A stretch of DNA of 64,000 nucleotides from Enoplolaimus lenunculus (taxonomy: Eukaryota > Nematoda > Enoplea > Enoplida > Thoracostomopsidae): positions 1 to 64,000 of the forward strand of contig JASANG010001308.1 in assembly GCA_030248215.1 (NCBI GenBank), in the 5' to 3' direction. Shown here piece after piece: positions 48,010 through 59,447 of the stretch. Made by a program: the position numbers and the translations under genes. The notes under the pieces were generated by a model. The model was not told where the DNA came from, did no database searches, and saw only the letters and a list, made by a program, of their open reading frames with translations. The first letter of the stretch is position 1; each line of letters opens with the position of its first letter.

Positions 48010-48335
48010 ATGCGAATGTCATATGATATTCTAAAATTACACAGAATATCATGTGATATTCAGCTGGACAATGTAATCTTCGAATTCTAATAGATTAATG
48101 GAATGTCGGACGGCGGAGGCACAGATATGTTTAAAATACCAAATACACGTCTGTAAATTAATTTCCGACTTCAAATTTCAAATTCGAGTACACCTATTCA
48201 ACAAGACAATTTGGGTATCAACTATGCAGACACTTGAAAAGATATCATAGGATATTCGCTGATAATACTTCCAATATTATATGATATTGAAGGACAAAAG
48301 GTGACCTACACATGGTGATAGCATACAAATACAAC
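48010..48335. mobile_element. Reversed copy of the ATATCATATGATATTC repeat
   Basis: Has GAATGTCATATGATATTC and GAATATCATGTGATATTCAG at the left and GATATCATAGGATATTCGC at the right. The centre (GGAATGTCGGAC, then AATACACGTCTGT) is the complement of 16430-16495. Confidence 0.7.
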
Positions 48336-50530
48336 TTTTTGAATTTGATATGGGGTCTATTAGCGGATAAAATGTTACCCAATAGGCTAATAGGGACAAA
48401 TCGTGTCCCAAGCTGGCCCGGTTACAACGTAAACCCCGCATGATGCATAGTTGAGGGCTGCCTATTTTTCTGCGAGACTGCTATAGATTGCAAAACTTGA
48501 GTGAGCTTGATATTTTGCTCATGTTTTAGGCTTTTAGGGATATGCTTATCATTACGCTGCAGCTTAGGCAAAGCCTATTAGGAATGAACTTTTATACATA
48601 TACTGCTGTTATTTCCTTTATTAATACATAGCATGCCTAATTCGCTCTTGTCTTTTTATCCCGCGTCCATTGCCGCTCGATTGGCTCGCAAAATGTCCTC
48701 ACTATATCTGGTCGGATGGCGATAAACAGCGACGAATGCCGACGTGCCGTCAGGGCAAGTATATCGCATCTACTGGCATACACCCCCAACAGAAAATTTT
48801 TGCTGAAATATTGGTAACGTTCCTTCTTTTACTGGTTTTCGATTATCCCCTACAAGCAGCTACATCCCCCCTAGTTAAATGATTTACCTGCATTCAAAAA
48901 TTCTATGTCTAGAAATTTTCCTTCAACCCCTTCTCCTAAAGTTTAGCTGCTCCTTACACTAATAACACCTGGTTGCGGAGCTCTCATACAAATTTATTCA
49001 AATTTTTATCGTCCTGCGTTAGTACATTTTCATAATTTTACATGTGGCTCTGTTTCGTTTCACATATATGCTGCCCGGTTTACGAACCGTTTAGTTCTGA
49101 TTTCCACGTGAAGACAACGAGTTTTCGCTTACGCAATTTCTATTAGTGAAAAACGTTATTTATATAGCACACGAGCAGGAGTGACAAGAGAATACGCCTC
49201 GAAACTTTAGAAATAGGACCACGCAAGATGTTTATTAAAGTTGAAAACTCCCAAGCAAACCGAGCCGGAATGCAAACGCTACTTTACTGAGCGAAGCATT
49301 AATAGAAGTCTTAGTTTTGATGCCTATTCGGCTTGATGTGCCTAGGTAATCCTGGCCTTGGGCCTGTCGCTGCGAGATAATCAAAGCAAAGGAGCATGTT
49401 GTTGATTCCCTTGACCATACAAAAATGTAATGTTAAACGTTGGTCCGAGCGCAGCTAGATGGAAAAAAGAGGACCAACTTTATTACAAGATTTGAAAACT
49501 AACGTTAAGACGAAGTTTGGCGTAACTTTCTTACTGTATTTGAATTATCTAAAAACTTCGCTGCATGTGAATGCGAAGCATTTTGTCCTTCCTCTTAATT
49601 TTTTAGCTAGTGTTACTCGCCTGGCGCAGACTGTTTCCTTGAGACAATGTATGACAGTATTTATATGCTGCCTGTTAAAATTAAGGTGCATTTCGAGAAG
49701 GATTTGATCCTGTAACCGGCAGATAGATATGATTCAATCGCGTTTCAGGCCATTTCATAGTCAGCTGTCATTTTTATGCCTTGCAACGCTCAAAATATAG
49801 GCTATGTGTATTGATTCTTTAACATTACGTTTGCTCAATTTTATATCTAACGCTACACATATGTGTGTGCATCGCGCATTGATATTTACATGTCAGCCTC
49901 TTCATACTCCTCAGCGTGAAATCCATCATGCCGAGAGTTGTTTTTAAGCATTTTTATGGTAGTCCGTCATTTATATGAGTAATCATTGCTGAGATTTCAT
50001 TAGTGCACTTATATTTATCCGTATTGTTTTAATATTTATTCCTTTCCATAATTTTGTCGCTGATTCTTTAATGGATGCATTTAATCTTGCTGGTATGTTT
50101 GTTAGTTTAACGCAGTATTGAAAATATGTAAAGTAGATCTAGTCTAAAAAGTCGCGGTCTCGGTTATTTGCGAGCCGTATCGAAGGTCGGTTTTTGAATT
50201 TGCCAAAACACATTACTAAGCAAGGTTTTGAACATTTTTTAATTTTCTAGGTGTTTAGGTAACGCGATAATGTTTGCTTTGTGAAAATTGGTTTTTAACC
50301 AAATTTAGATTGGATTTTGTTTGGCGTCGGTCTATAAAATATTTATTTTGTTTGGCGTCGGCCTATGAAAAGATTTATCGCAATTTACAGCTCTAAACAG
50401 AATATTAAGTGAGATAAAAACCAATTCCAAACCTATTTGGTCTCTTCGATTGGAGTTTTAGTCTATTTAAAACTGCAAACTTTTGCTAGGCGTTGGTATT
50501 TAACCAGCGGTTTTGAGTGGGTTGCTGAAC
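48336..50530. other. Upstream region of cytohesin, no gene supported
   Basis: 48450-48610 includes a decayed TTAGGC-type stretch. 50325-50360 repeats TTTTGTTTGGCGTCGG twice. No convincing exon was recognised apart from the candidate first exon of cytohesin at 50531. Confidence 0.4.
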
Positions 50531-50943
50531 ATGGAGAATTTTTCGAGTGATGGATTTAACTGAACGAAGGGAGGCGAGGCAAAGCCAATCCCGAGACCAG
50601 CGGAAGCCCGATATTTACTGAGACCAAAACACTAAACACCATAAATGGTTATAATTTTGTGAGAACTATTTATTTCAAGTAATTTTTTCAAACATTATAT
50701 ATTAGGCATTACAGTTTTGTGATAAGGAGCACTGTTAAACGCCAGCAAGTGAAATTGATAGTATTGCAAGTGCAAAAAGTATCGGCAAAGAAATGGTAGA
50801 TTTTTGCAGTGCGATGTCAATACACACGGAAAGTGTCGATATTGATGCTGATACCGATGCCAATTCATCGGCATATCCATCAGTTTACGGAAGGACTACA
50901 CATCCTATATAGAAATTACTTCGCAGATGGTTTTTTGATTTAG

Positions 50944-53900
50944 ATTTGTCCGAAGAAGAACGGGATTTATTGGCAAATATAAGGAAAAGAAAAGCGGAAC
51001 TTATCGATGAAATAGAGGTAGGGTTTGTGTTGTGCATCGTTGCTTGAAACTGCCTTTATATGTTTATACTTATTCAGGGTGCAACCGGAATTACAATTTA
51101 CCGGAACCGGAATTTGAAAATTTTACCGAACCGGAACCGAAACCGGAAAGTGAAAAATGCATTTCACCAAAAATTTCATTTTAATCTTATTTTTGCTCTA
51201 TTATTTGTGAAATAACCTTAGTCGAACATAGGTATTTATTTTATTTGTTGTATTTTAGATTTTCATCATCGACTGAAATGAAATCCACCATCAATGGCTT
51301 ATATTCGGAGTACAAGCGGCTTTCAAAAGAGATTCTTAAAAATTAGCAAAGTTAAGAAAACGGCCAAATTATAATACCGGAATTTTTAAATCCGGTAAAA
51401 ATTTACCGGAACCGGAAGGTGAAAAAATGCCGGAACCGGAATTCCGGTTGCACCCTGACTTATATGTATACGCAATATCAGGGTGCAAAGCACAACTGAG
51501 ATATGCCGGAATCGGAACAGCAAATTTATACCGGAATTGTAATCAAAATCATAATCGGAACATTAAGGTTTGCCACTGTGCGGATAATTTATATTGACAA
51601 AAATATAATATGATTTTGGGTATCTGATGGCTAGCAACAATTTCAAAAAAGTCGCTTGAACTAACTGGCGATGATGTTCGGTTCTGTAAAAGCTAAACTA
51701 CAACCAATTATTGATAAATTAACTCATCGAAAGCAATGTGATAGATAAATAATGCAGAATTTTTATGCGACGTATATTACATCAAGTAGGATAAAAATTA
51801 AAATTTTATAATTCCGATTCCGATTGATTGTGCAATCGGAATCGAAATCGGAACTCATTTTGAATCGAAATTATAATCGGAGTCAGAATTCTGGATGCAC
51901 TCAGGTTTATATGTATCAGGGTGCAACCGGAATTCCGGTTCCGGTTCCGGCATTTTTTCACCTTCCGGTTCCGGTAAATTTTTACCGGATTTAAAAATTC
52001 CGGTGTTATAATTTGGCCGTTTAAGAATCTCTTGAAAGCCACTTGTACTCAGAATATAAGCCGTTGATGGTGGATTTCACTTCAGTCGACGACGAAAATC
52101 TAAAATACAACAAATAAAATAAATACCTATGTTCGACTAAGGTTGTTTCACAAATAATAGAGCAAAAAATACGATTAAAATGAAATTTTTGGTGAAATGC
52201 ATTTTTCATTTTCCGGTTCCGGTAAAATTTTCAAATTCCGGTTCCGGTTCCGGTAAATTGTAATTCCGGTTGCACCCTGATATGTATATACATACTCTAA
52301 ATCATAATTTGGGGATAACTAATTTTTATGGCTGTCTTGTAATCTATCTTACTAAGATTTGAACTGATATTTTTTCTAACTACGGTCGGACATTTTTGGT
52401 ACGGATGTGATTGCATCAGCGTTATTTTATTTTAGGCGCTTAAAGCTGAATTGAGTCAGGTCAACACTTCAATTGAATCTCTTGGAATTACCGAAGAGTA
52501 CGTGAATACGATAGATTTTGACATTACATATCTTATTTACTCCGATTGGTCACAGTTCTGAAAACCCTGCTGAAAACTCAGTTTGGATATACATAATTGT
52601 GCTTTGTTTTAAAAACTGATTGTGCCTCAATTTGTTTTTGACAAACACAGTTACTTAGAGTAAACGTGGTTTTGTTTTATCTCTCAAAGCATGTTCGAAT
52701 TTTGTTTTCAGCAGCACGAATCCTAAAGCGAAGCAGTTATCAATTGGTCGCAAGAAATTTAACATGGACCCAAAAAAGGTTATTGCTAAGTTCTATGCAT
52801 GATTCTCAAATTGCAAGGACCGTATTCGTTATTCCTGAATTTTTGTCAGAGTTGTTTTTTTGTTCAGCTTTATTGAAATTACTGAAACATAAGGAGCACA
52901 ACAGACGAATTCGGAATACTTGTTAGAAATTGAAATTGTAGTTGACTTGATCATTATTAGTGTGTAAATATTTTCAGCATTGAGATGGGTTTACTAGGTT
53001 AGCATGCAGATGTAGTTGAATATACAAAACATCGCTTTACTTTGTCGTACTTAAGTTGCTTCTGCGTCCCTTCTCAGGCACTTGACATGACCATATATGA
53101 TTGCAAGTCGTCGTGGATAGCTACACATTTCGGTTTTAGGGTATTGAATATCTGATAGAACGAGGTCTGCTGCAGCATACGTGTGATGACATTGCGCAGT
53201 TTTTGTACAAAGGTGAAGGCTTGAATAAAACAGCAATTGGTGATTACCTTGGAGAACAGTGAGGCATATATGTTTATTAGTTTTAGAAATTTTTTAATTA
53301 ATTGGCAGTGAGATCTCGGACCTTGCTTGCTGACCTCCCTAGAGGTGTTGTTTTCAGTGTTTGCTCCCGGTTCGTAGACTATTGAGTAGTTTAATGCGTA
53401 TATTATCGTTTGTTTGCTGTGTGAATGTGTCATAATTAGGTATATACAGTGTGTTTTGCTTTATTTTAGTCACACTTTCAATATGGAAGTTTTGGAAAAG
53501 TTTGTCGAGTTACACGATTTTACAGATCTGATTCTTGTTCAAGCGCTGAGGTAGAGGCTTTTTACTGTTCCAGCAGACCATTTATGAACAAATGATTTAA
53601 AATTTGAGGAACTGTTGGGGAAATGATTTCGACAGTGGCAACTTACTACAGCTACAACCGGACTTGTGATTATATACGATTTAATGTTCATTATTTTTAG
53701 TTCATACCATAAAGTTTAGAGTTTCATTAGGCCTAAATTTTACAGTAGCTTAGGCCTGGATATCTGTAATATAGGCTGTCGTTTTTTATTTCATAGGCAG
53801 TTCCTGTGGAGCTTTCGATTACCAGGTGAGGCTCAAAAGATCGATCGAATGATGGAAAAATTTGCTCAACGTTACTGTGGCCAAAACGAAGGTGTTTTTG

Positions 53901-56900
53901 CAAACACAGGTAAGTGCATTACTTAATATCATTAAAATTGTTTATCAGTTATTACTATTGTCTTGTCATGTAGATGTTGTATTGATTACGTTATGCATTC
54001 ACAGATTCATTGTTAATGCTTGTTCAAATAGTAGCAGTAGCAGATGATGTATTTTTATTTTAGCTCATTCACAGTAATTGTGTTATGGAAAGTATAAGTT
54101 TACATAAATTGTTCCGTCAATGTGGGGATTTTATGCAGAATTATTTGCCCATTCGGTTATTTTTAGTTGTTTTCATTGCGTTGCCACAAATTTATCCACG
54201 ACTCATATTTTCACAACGAGACTCAAAGGTCTTAGATCTGTGTCGGAATTCTATTTAAATTAATTAAATTTAAAAATATATCGCCACATCGATCACGAAA
54301 TCGATATGCTAGCACAACTTCTGTTACTCAGTTTTTAGACACTTGCTTCATCTTGAGCTTTGCAATAATTATGCTCAATACAAGTCTTCATAACCCAAGC
54401 GTTCGTGATAAGCCATCAGTCGAACAGTTTATTAAAATGAATCGCGGAATCAATAATGATCAAGACTTGCCGCGCGAGTTGCTTGAGGTATGTGTATTTT
54501 AGTTTTGATGAAAGCATGTTGAAGGTATTCGTATTATGTAGGTTGAGATAGATCATATTTAGTTATTTATCTCCCGAAGTTTAATAGCTTACGTGAGTAA
54601 CCTGGTGGCTGCGTAATAGATTTTGTAATTTACAATGCGTTAGATGATAGCATTTTATACAGTTTTGTTTCAAGGTAGGAAATAGAAAAAATATCAAAAT
54701 ATTTTGTAAAAAATCTAAAATTTGTTTTTTGCGTGAGTTGTGGCTTAGTAATAATCAAAAATTACCTTTTGAATATTTGAGGTTCTCTTGTTTCGTATTT
54801 TATAGAGTTTGTATGAAAGTATACGAACGGAACCGTTTAAAATTCCTGAAGACGATGGAAATGATCTGATGCACACGTTTTTCAATCCAGAAAGAGAAGG
54901 GTGGTTGTGGAAACAGGGTAAGTGCAGAAATTACATCATAGTTCTATGGGCACTTTTTTATAATACATCGGCAAGAGTACAAGCTTGGCTTACAATGTAG
55001 AAATAGTTGTTGCGAAAGTAAATTTGTGTCAAGTTTTTCAAATGAGACTGTACAAAATATAGCTGGAGTAGTGAAGCATTGAATAGATTACCGTAGGCTA
55101 CATATCATAGTTCTATGGGCACTTTTTTTATAATACATCGGCAAAAGTACAAGCTTGGCTTACAATGTAGAAATAATTGTTGCGAAAGTAAATTTGTGTC
55201 AAGTTTTTCAAATGATACTGTACAAAATATAGCTGGAGTAGTGAAGCATTGAATAGATTACCGTAGGCTACATGCTTGAAATATTTAGAAAGATAGTAGT
55301 GATAGTTAACTCTGATTTTTGTTGCAATGAACCGTTTTGGCTTCGGTTATTGGAGATCTGTAGCACAGTTCTATCGTTACGCACATAATTATTGTGAATA
55401 GAGGCTTGAGATATTTTCGCATTTGCACGCTAATGTGCGTTAATTTAGCTTTGTTTTTCTTACATCATAAATCCTGCTTCATATTACTCTGAATATGCTT
55501 CGCTTGTGCACTGTGATTTACGCGAATGGCCAACTCCCCACCGCTGTCGGCAAATCCCACCAAGATAGTCCCAACTCAATAATACTCAGGTTTGTAATTA
55601 TATACATAACATAAACATTTAAGAAATAAAAGACATGAATTGCCGCCGTTTCTAATAAAAATACGGAAAAATTTGCCAAAAATTCCACGTCAGTGCCCCA
55701 GAATTTTATCTTGTATGCCTTCTAAACCCACCTCATCAATTAGTCCCTTGGGTTGAACCCGGTGGCGCCTAAAAAAGCTCACCTTGACATAAAATGCACA
55801 TTGAAACAAACTGCTTTAGTCTCGATATGGTAACCTGTACGTGAAGGCACTGTATTCACGTCGAATTAATGAGTCTTTATAGAGATTGCTTTTGCATCGC
55901 CGTTTATTTTGCATGTTGTGCAAAATGTGTATTATGTTAATGCAATTGTTTCTTACTGTATTTTTTCAGGCGCATCGAATATTGGTAAGTAATTCGTAAT
56001 GTATGTTGGCGTCTCATGCTTTGTGTCCGCTATTATTTTCGTTTTTAGTTTAGCACGCTTTCTGTTTTGTTTCAGTTCTGCTTCTGCGCATAACGTGGGT
56101 GTAAGGGTATGACCTTAGTGTTTCGTTGTGTTATATAGCGCTTATTACTCAGATCTTAAAATACAGTAACCCGCAGAATTACGTGCGTTCGCGTTCCAGT
56201 CCGCGGCTCTGATTGCGATTGCTCGTTTTCCTGGACGCAATCGTTCACAAACAGGTTTGAACTGCTCGTCGCAATTGCGACATCTTGTGTTCAAGGAATT
56301 TTCATTGTCGTGAGATATCTTGGCTCCCCAATGCACAATGCTTGGTCGCGGGTCCTGGTTCTTTAAATATGCGACAAACCAACAGTATAAAAAATTAATT
56401 GCTGTGCAAATCCATAATTTTTGTATTTATGTTTTTCGCTTAATTTTAGGTGGACGATACAAAAACTGGAAAAGACGCTGGTTTATACTGAATGATAAAT
56501 GTTTGTACTATTTCGAGTTTACTACTGTAAGTTCATGGCTTTTGTAGTATTAAAAGTGGTTTCTGAAGATTTACTTTCCTTGTGACGTGGTGCCAAGTTA
56601 GCGTTCAAAAATTCGTTTAAAGGGCTGTATATAAGTACAGTTACAGACGGAACTGAGTTAACTGTAATGCAACGTTCACAATAAAATATTGCATTGCGCC
56701 ACCTAAAACCTTATAAGGGGGTTAACCCCTACAGAATAACATGAAATTGTTCAGTTAGTATTTAACTTGTACATTCCATTGTATTAAATTTGAAATTGCG
56801 GGACTTTTTGCAGTCTAGATGCGCTGCCAACCTATGCTTAGGGATCTTTACACATCAGTTAGTTGTATTTTGCAGGACAAAGAACCGCGCGGGATCATTC

Positions 56901-57655
56901 CACTGGAAAATGTGCAAGTCCGCGAAGTGCAAGATCGTTCGCGACAGTTTTGTTTTGAAATTTTCTCAACAAACGCCGAAATTATCAAAGCGTGCAAAAC
57001 TGACTCAGAAGGCAAAGTTGTGGAAGGTAAAGTTCATTCAGTTTTTTAAATGCACGGTAGTTTCGGCCAATTTATTATGAGAGTGTTGTTAACGATAGAG
57101 TAAACATGCTAATTGTGAAAAGTAGGCGGAATTTTTACTGGAGCTGAAGATGAGATTTTGGTCTCTAGGCCGGGACCGGTGCAAACCGGGGCAAGTGAAG
57201 ATTTTGTTTTAATGAAAAATAAAACGTTATGTTTTTCAAGTTTACCTCTTTCTGTTTTCCTTCTCTATAGGCTTTGTATTTACAGGCAAACACTCCGTGT
57301 ATCGTATGTCGGCAGCGAGTGAAGAAGAAAAAGACGCATGGATTAAGTCTTTAAGGTATGTTTCGTTATTTATTTTATAGATTCACGATATTTTGTCATC
57401 CGGTTTGCTTAGAAGAAGCATTCAGAATTAAAACGTTGTGGTATGTTAACTGGATATTTTTGTTTATATGTCTGTTTTTGCGCAATTTTAGCAAATAGGC
57501 AGCTTTTAAGAGCGCTTTTTTCTTTTAGAGGATTTAATGAGCTTTTTTAATGTTATATCGATACGTATGTCTGTGTTTACAGCGCCAGCATTAGCCATCA
57601 ACCGTTCTACGATGTGCTACAAGGACGCAAAAAGAAAATGCAGAACAAAAATTAA
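50944..57655 (+). CDS. CYTH: Cytohesin, Arf guanine-nucleotide exchange factor
   Basis: Coiled coil, Sec7 and PH domains. Exons: 50944-51017, 52436-52497, 52712-52778, 53140-53258, 53470-53550, 53797-53909, 54339-54487, 54806-54917, [55970-55984], 56450-56526, 56876-57026, 57286-57355 and 57583-57655. All junctions keep phase; they give 382 residues plus an unresolved first exon (candidate ATG at 50531, MENFS, phase 1). The Sec7 catalytic glutamate is in [44 protein letters not shown] and [13 protein letters not shown] are family signatures. The PH domain has WKRRWFIL and [19 protein letters not shown]. The C-terminus is polybasic ([10 protein letters not shown]). As known, it activates Arf proteins at the plasma membrane on phosphoinositide binding. 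A bracketed 15-base microexon is optional. Confidence 0.96.
51075..51457. mobile_element. hAT-like MITE, CAGGGTGCAACCGG ends
   Basis: 383 bp in a cytohesin intron. Starts CAGGGTGCAACCGGAATT, ends AATTCCGGTTGCACCCTG, flanked by ACTTATT and ACTTATA. It is the reverse orientation of 51917-52279. Confidence 0.85.
51479..51904. mobile_element. Related MITE, CCGATTCC variant, between two inverted copies
   Basis: From CAGGGTGCAAAGCAC to TTCTGGATGCACTCAG, with ATTCCGATTCCGATTG and AATCGGAATCGAAATC inside. It resembles 19121-19429 more than its immediate neighbours. Confidence 0.6.
51917..52279. mobile_element. hAT-like MITE, inverted partner with exact 8-bp duplication
   Basis: 363 bp. Ends CAGGGTGCAACCGGAATTCC and AATTCCGGTTGCACCCTG, flanked on both sides by ATATGTAT. 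The interior (ATCAACGGCTT-like and CCACTTGTACTC) is the reverse complement of the element at 51075 at high identity. Confidence 0.9.
54934..55271. repeat. Tandem duplication, 169-bp unit, in a cytohesin intron
   Basis: Two copies with only a few differences, each containing TCATAGTTCTATGGGCAC and ending CCGTAGGCTACAT. The first begins 16 bases past the donor at 54918. The duplication is recent and does not include the donor. Confidence 0.92.
55970..55984 (+). other. CYTH: 15-base cytohesin microexon at the PH glycine loop
   Basis: TTTTTTCAG precedes and GTAAGT follows the 15 bases. Phase is 1 on both sides, so skipping gives WKQGGRYKNW and inclusion gives WKQGASNIGGRYKNW. The size is a multiple of three and no frame change results. 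It sits between exons 54806-54917 and 56450-56526. Use is inferred from splice signals only. Confidence 0.7.
56164..56310. mobile_element. MITE fragment, CAGTAACCCG / GCGATTGC type
   Basis: Starts CAGTAACCCGCAGAATTACG and continues with GATTGCGATTGCTCG. The minus-strand reading resembles that of 24626-24949 ([12 protein letters not shown] against [12 protein letters not shown]), showing common descent. Confidence 0.55.
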
Positions 57656-57881
57656 TCTGTGTACATTATTTTCTGCTTGATATTTGAATATACATATGTT
57701 TCCAGTGTTGTTTGTGCGCACATGTATGCAACAGATGTTAGGAATTGCGTCTAAAATACAAATAGCTTTTCGTGTTTTGAAAGGGTGAGTCATGGTGTAA
57801 CGAGATATTATCTGTTTTCGGTAAAATCGGAAATCTCGCAATTTTTCGTTACACATAATATGTTGCAATTCTTCGATCTGA

Positions 57882-57887
57882 AATAAA
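57882..57887 (+). promoter_or_regulatory. Candidate polyadenylation signal of cytohesin
   Basis: AATAAA 227 bases past the stop codon. Confidence 0.5.
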
Positions 57888-58486
57888 AACAACAAAATCC
57901 ATCCACATTTTAAAAATTTCGGTGTATCCGCTATTTTTTCTTTAACATTTCAGAATACTCTGTGAATATTTGCACGCCTCCATTGTGTTGGCAGACAAAG
58001 AAAACTTTGAAACTTTTAAACTTCAATATCCGTATTCATTGTTTTGACGAGCCGTTTCCGTTAAGTTTCTCCACATACAAAAAGGCTTTGAAAGATGCTG
58101 TTTGAAACGCGAAAACCTTTGAAATAATGCACGAGTTCTTATACTGTACTCGTGTTTGAATTTACTTGTGTTTAAATTTTCGTGTTCAGTTTCTGTCTGA
58201 AACTTTGACCACTGTCCGGTGTCGACTTTCTTTACATTGCCCTAATTTTTGGAGTCGTAACTGAATGTAAAATTTTTGTGTTTTGTATTATAATTTATTT
58301 TGTATTAGTAAACATGACTCAAAATCGATGATTATGGCTGTAACTTGCGAGTATTGTTTATGAAATTGAGCATCTACTTCGGTTTTAATTCTTGATTAAG
58401 GAGGCAGGCGCACACAAAACTTTAGCCAGAAACTGCGCTCACCGCGCGCCGATTTGCCAATTTTTTGTTGAAGCCAATACTTTGGT
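57888..58486. other. Intergenic, nothing recognised
   Basis: No exon or element ends supported. Confidence 0.4.
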
Positions 58487-58740
58487 GGACCCATGTATAG
58501 AACTTGGTCGGATTCTATTCCGGAGGGGCTATAATAGAGTCAGTTTAAGCTTTAGGCAAATTTTTTGCTTAGGCTTAGGAATGGCTCATTTATAGGCTTA
58601 GGAATAGGCTCATCCATCTTCTTAGAAATATGCTCATCCATAGGCTTAGGAATATGCTCATCCATAGGCTTAGGAATATGCTCATCCATACGCTTAGTAA
58701 TATGCTTATACTACTGTTCCGGCCCTGTTCTATACGCGGG
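58487..58740. mobile_element. hAT-like TTAGGC MITE with four-fold inner repeat
   Basis: Left end GGACCCATGTATAGAACTTG, right end CCCTGTTCTATACGCGGG, flanked by ACTTTGGT and CCTTTGGT. The interior repeats CATCCATAGGCTTAGGAATA four times with a period of about 30 bp, a different expansion from the copy at 10591. Confidence 0.83.
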
Positions 58741-59447
58741 CCCTTTGGTATGTAAAGACGTCTCGTGCTATTCCGAAGCAACACGATTTTAGTGGCTGGA
58801 ATTTTGTGTATTTCGTTAAGAAAGTAATTGGAACTGCGCCAAATCAGTTATTTGATCGTAACTCGTTATCCAGCCATGTGATTATGGAAAATTTAACAAA
58901 ATTCCTTCTGATCTGCAAGCTGCTAGAGCGATATAAATTTGTCTAACTTTTTGACAAAAAATTTTTGGGTCCCACGAAAGGAGAACTTTTGACCACAAAG
59001 GTCGAATTTTTAAAAAATTCAAATTTGGGCGTCGAATGATCAAGGGAAATATCAAATATGTATAGATTTACAAAATAAAACCATTTTTCGGCAAGCGTCG
59101 GCTTTAAAGAAAAATAGTGGATACACCGAAAAATTTTAAGATTTTGGATAAATTTCGTATTTTTCATTTCACTTCGAACATCTGCAGCATATCTATATTG
59201 AAAAATTGCAAAATATGTACCTGATTTACAGCTAATGTTTCAGCATAAAAATAACAGAATTTCCGCTATTTCTATAAGGGGTACGGACACCGAGTTTTAA
59301 CGGAAACGGATATCCGGTTGCATCCTGCAACAAGACCTTCCATTTTTGTTAGTGATATAGTTTATGAAAAGTTAGTTTTATGTTATTTGCAGGGATGTTA
59401 AACGTTTATTGAAACTGGGTTTTTAAACAGTGCAGTTGTATTGCGTT
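58741..59447. other. Upstream flank of RBM19
   Basis: A fragment with AACGGAAACGGATATCC and GGTTGCATCCTG (59298-59328) is a CAGGGTGCAACCGG relic. A strong acceptor-like TTTTTAAACAG ends at 59430, 17 bases before the ATG, and may receive a 5' leader by cis or trans splicing. Confidence 0.45.

Noticed and set aside
50813-50905. Frame MSIHTESVDIDADTDA as cytohesin first exon
   Set aside because: Acidic and suitably placed, but no donor gives the phase 1 needed by the exon at 50944; left unresolved.
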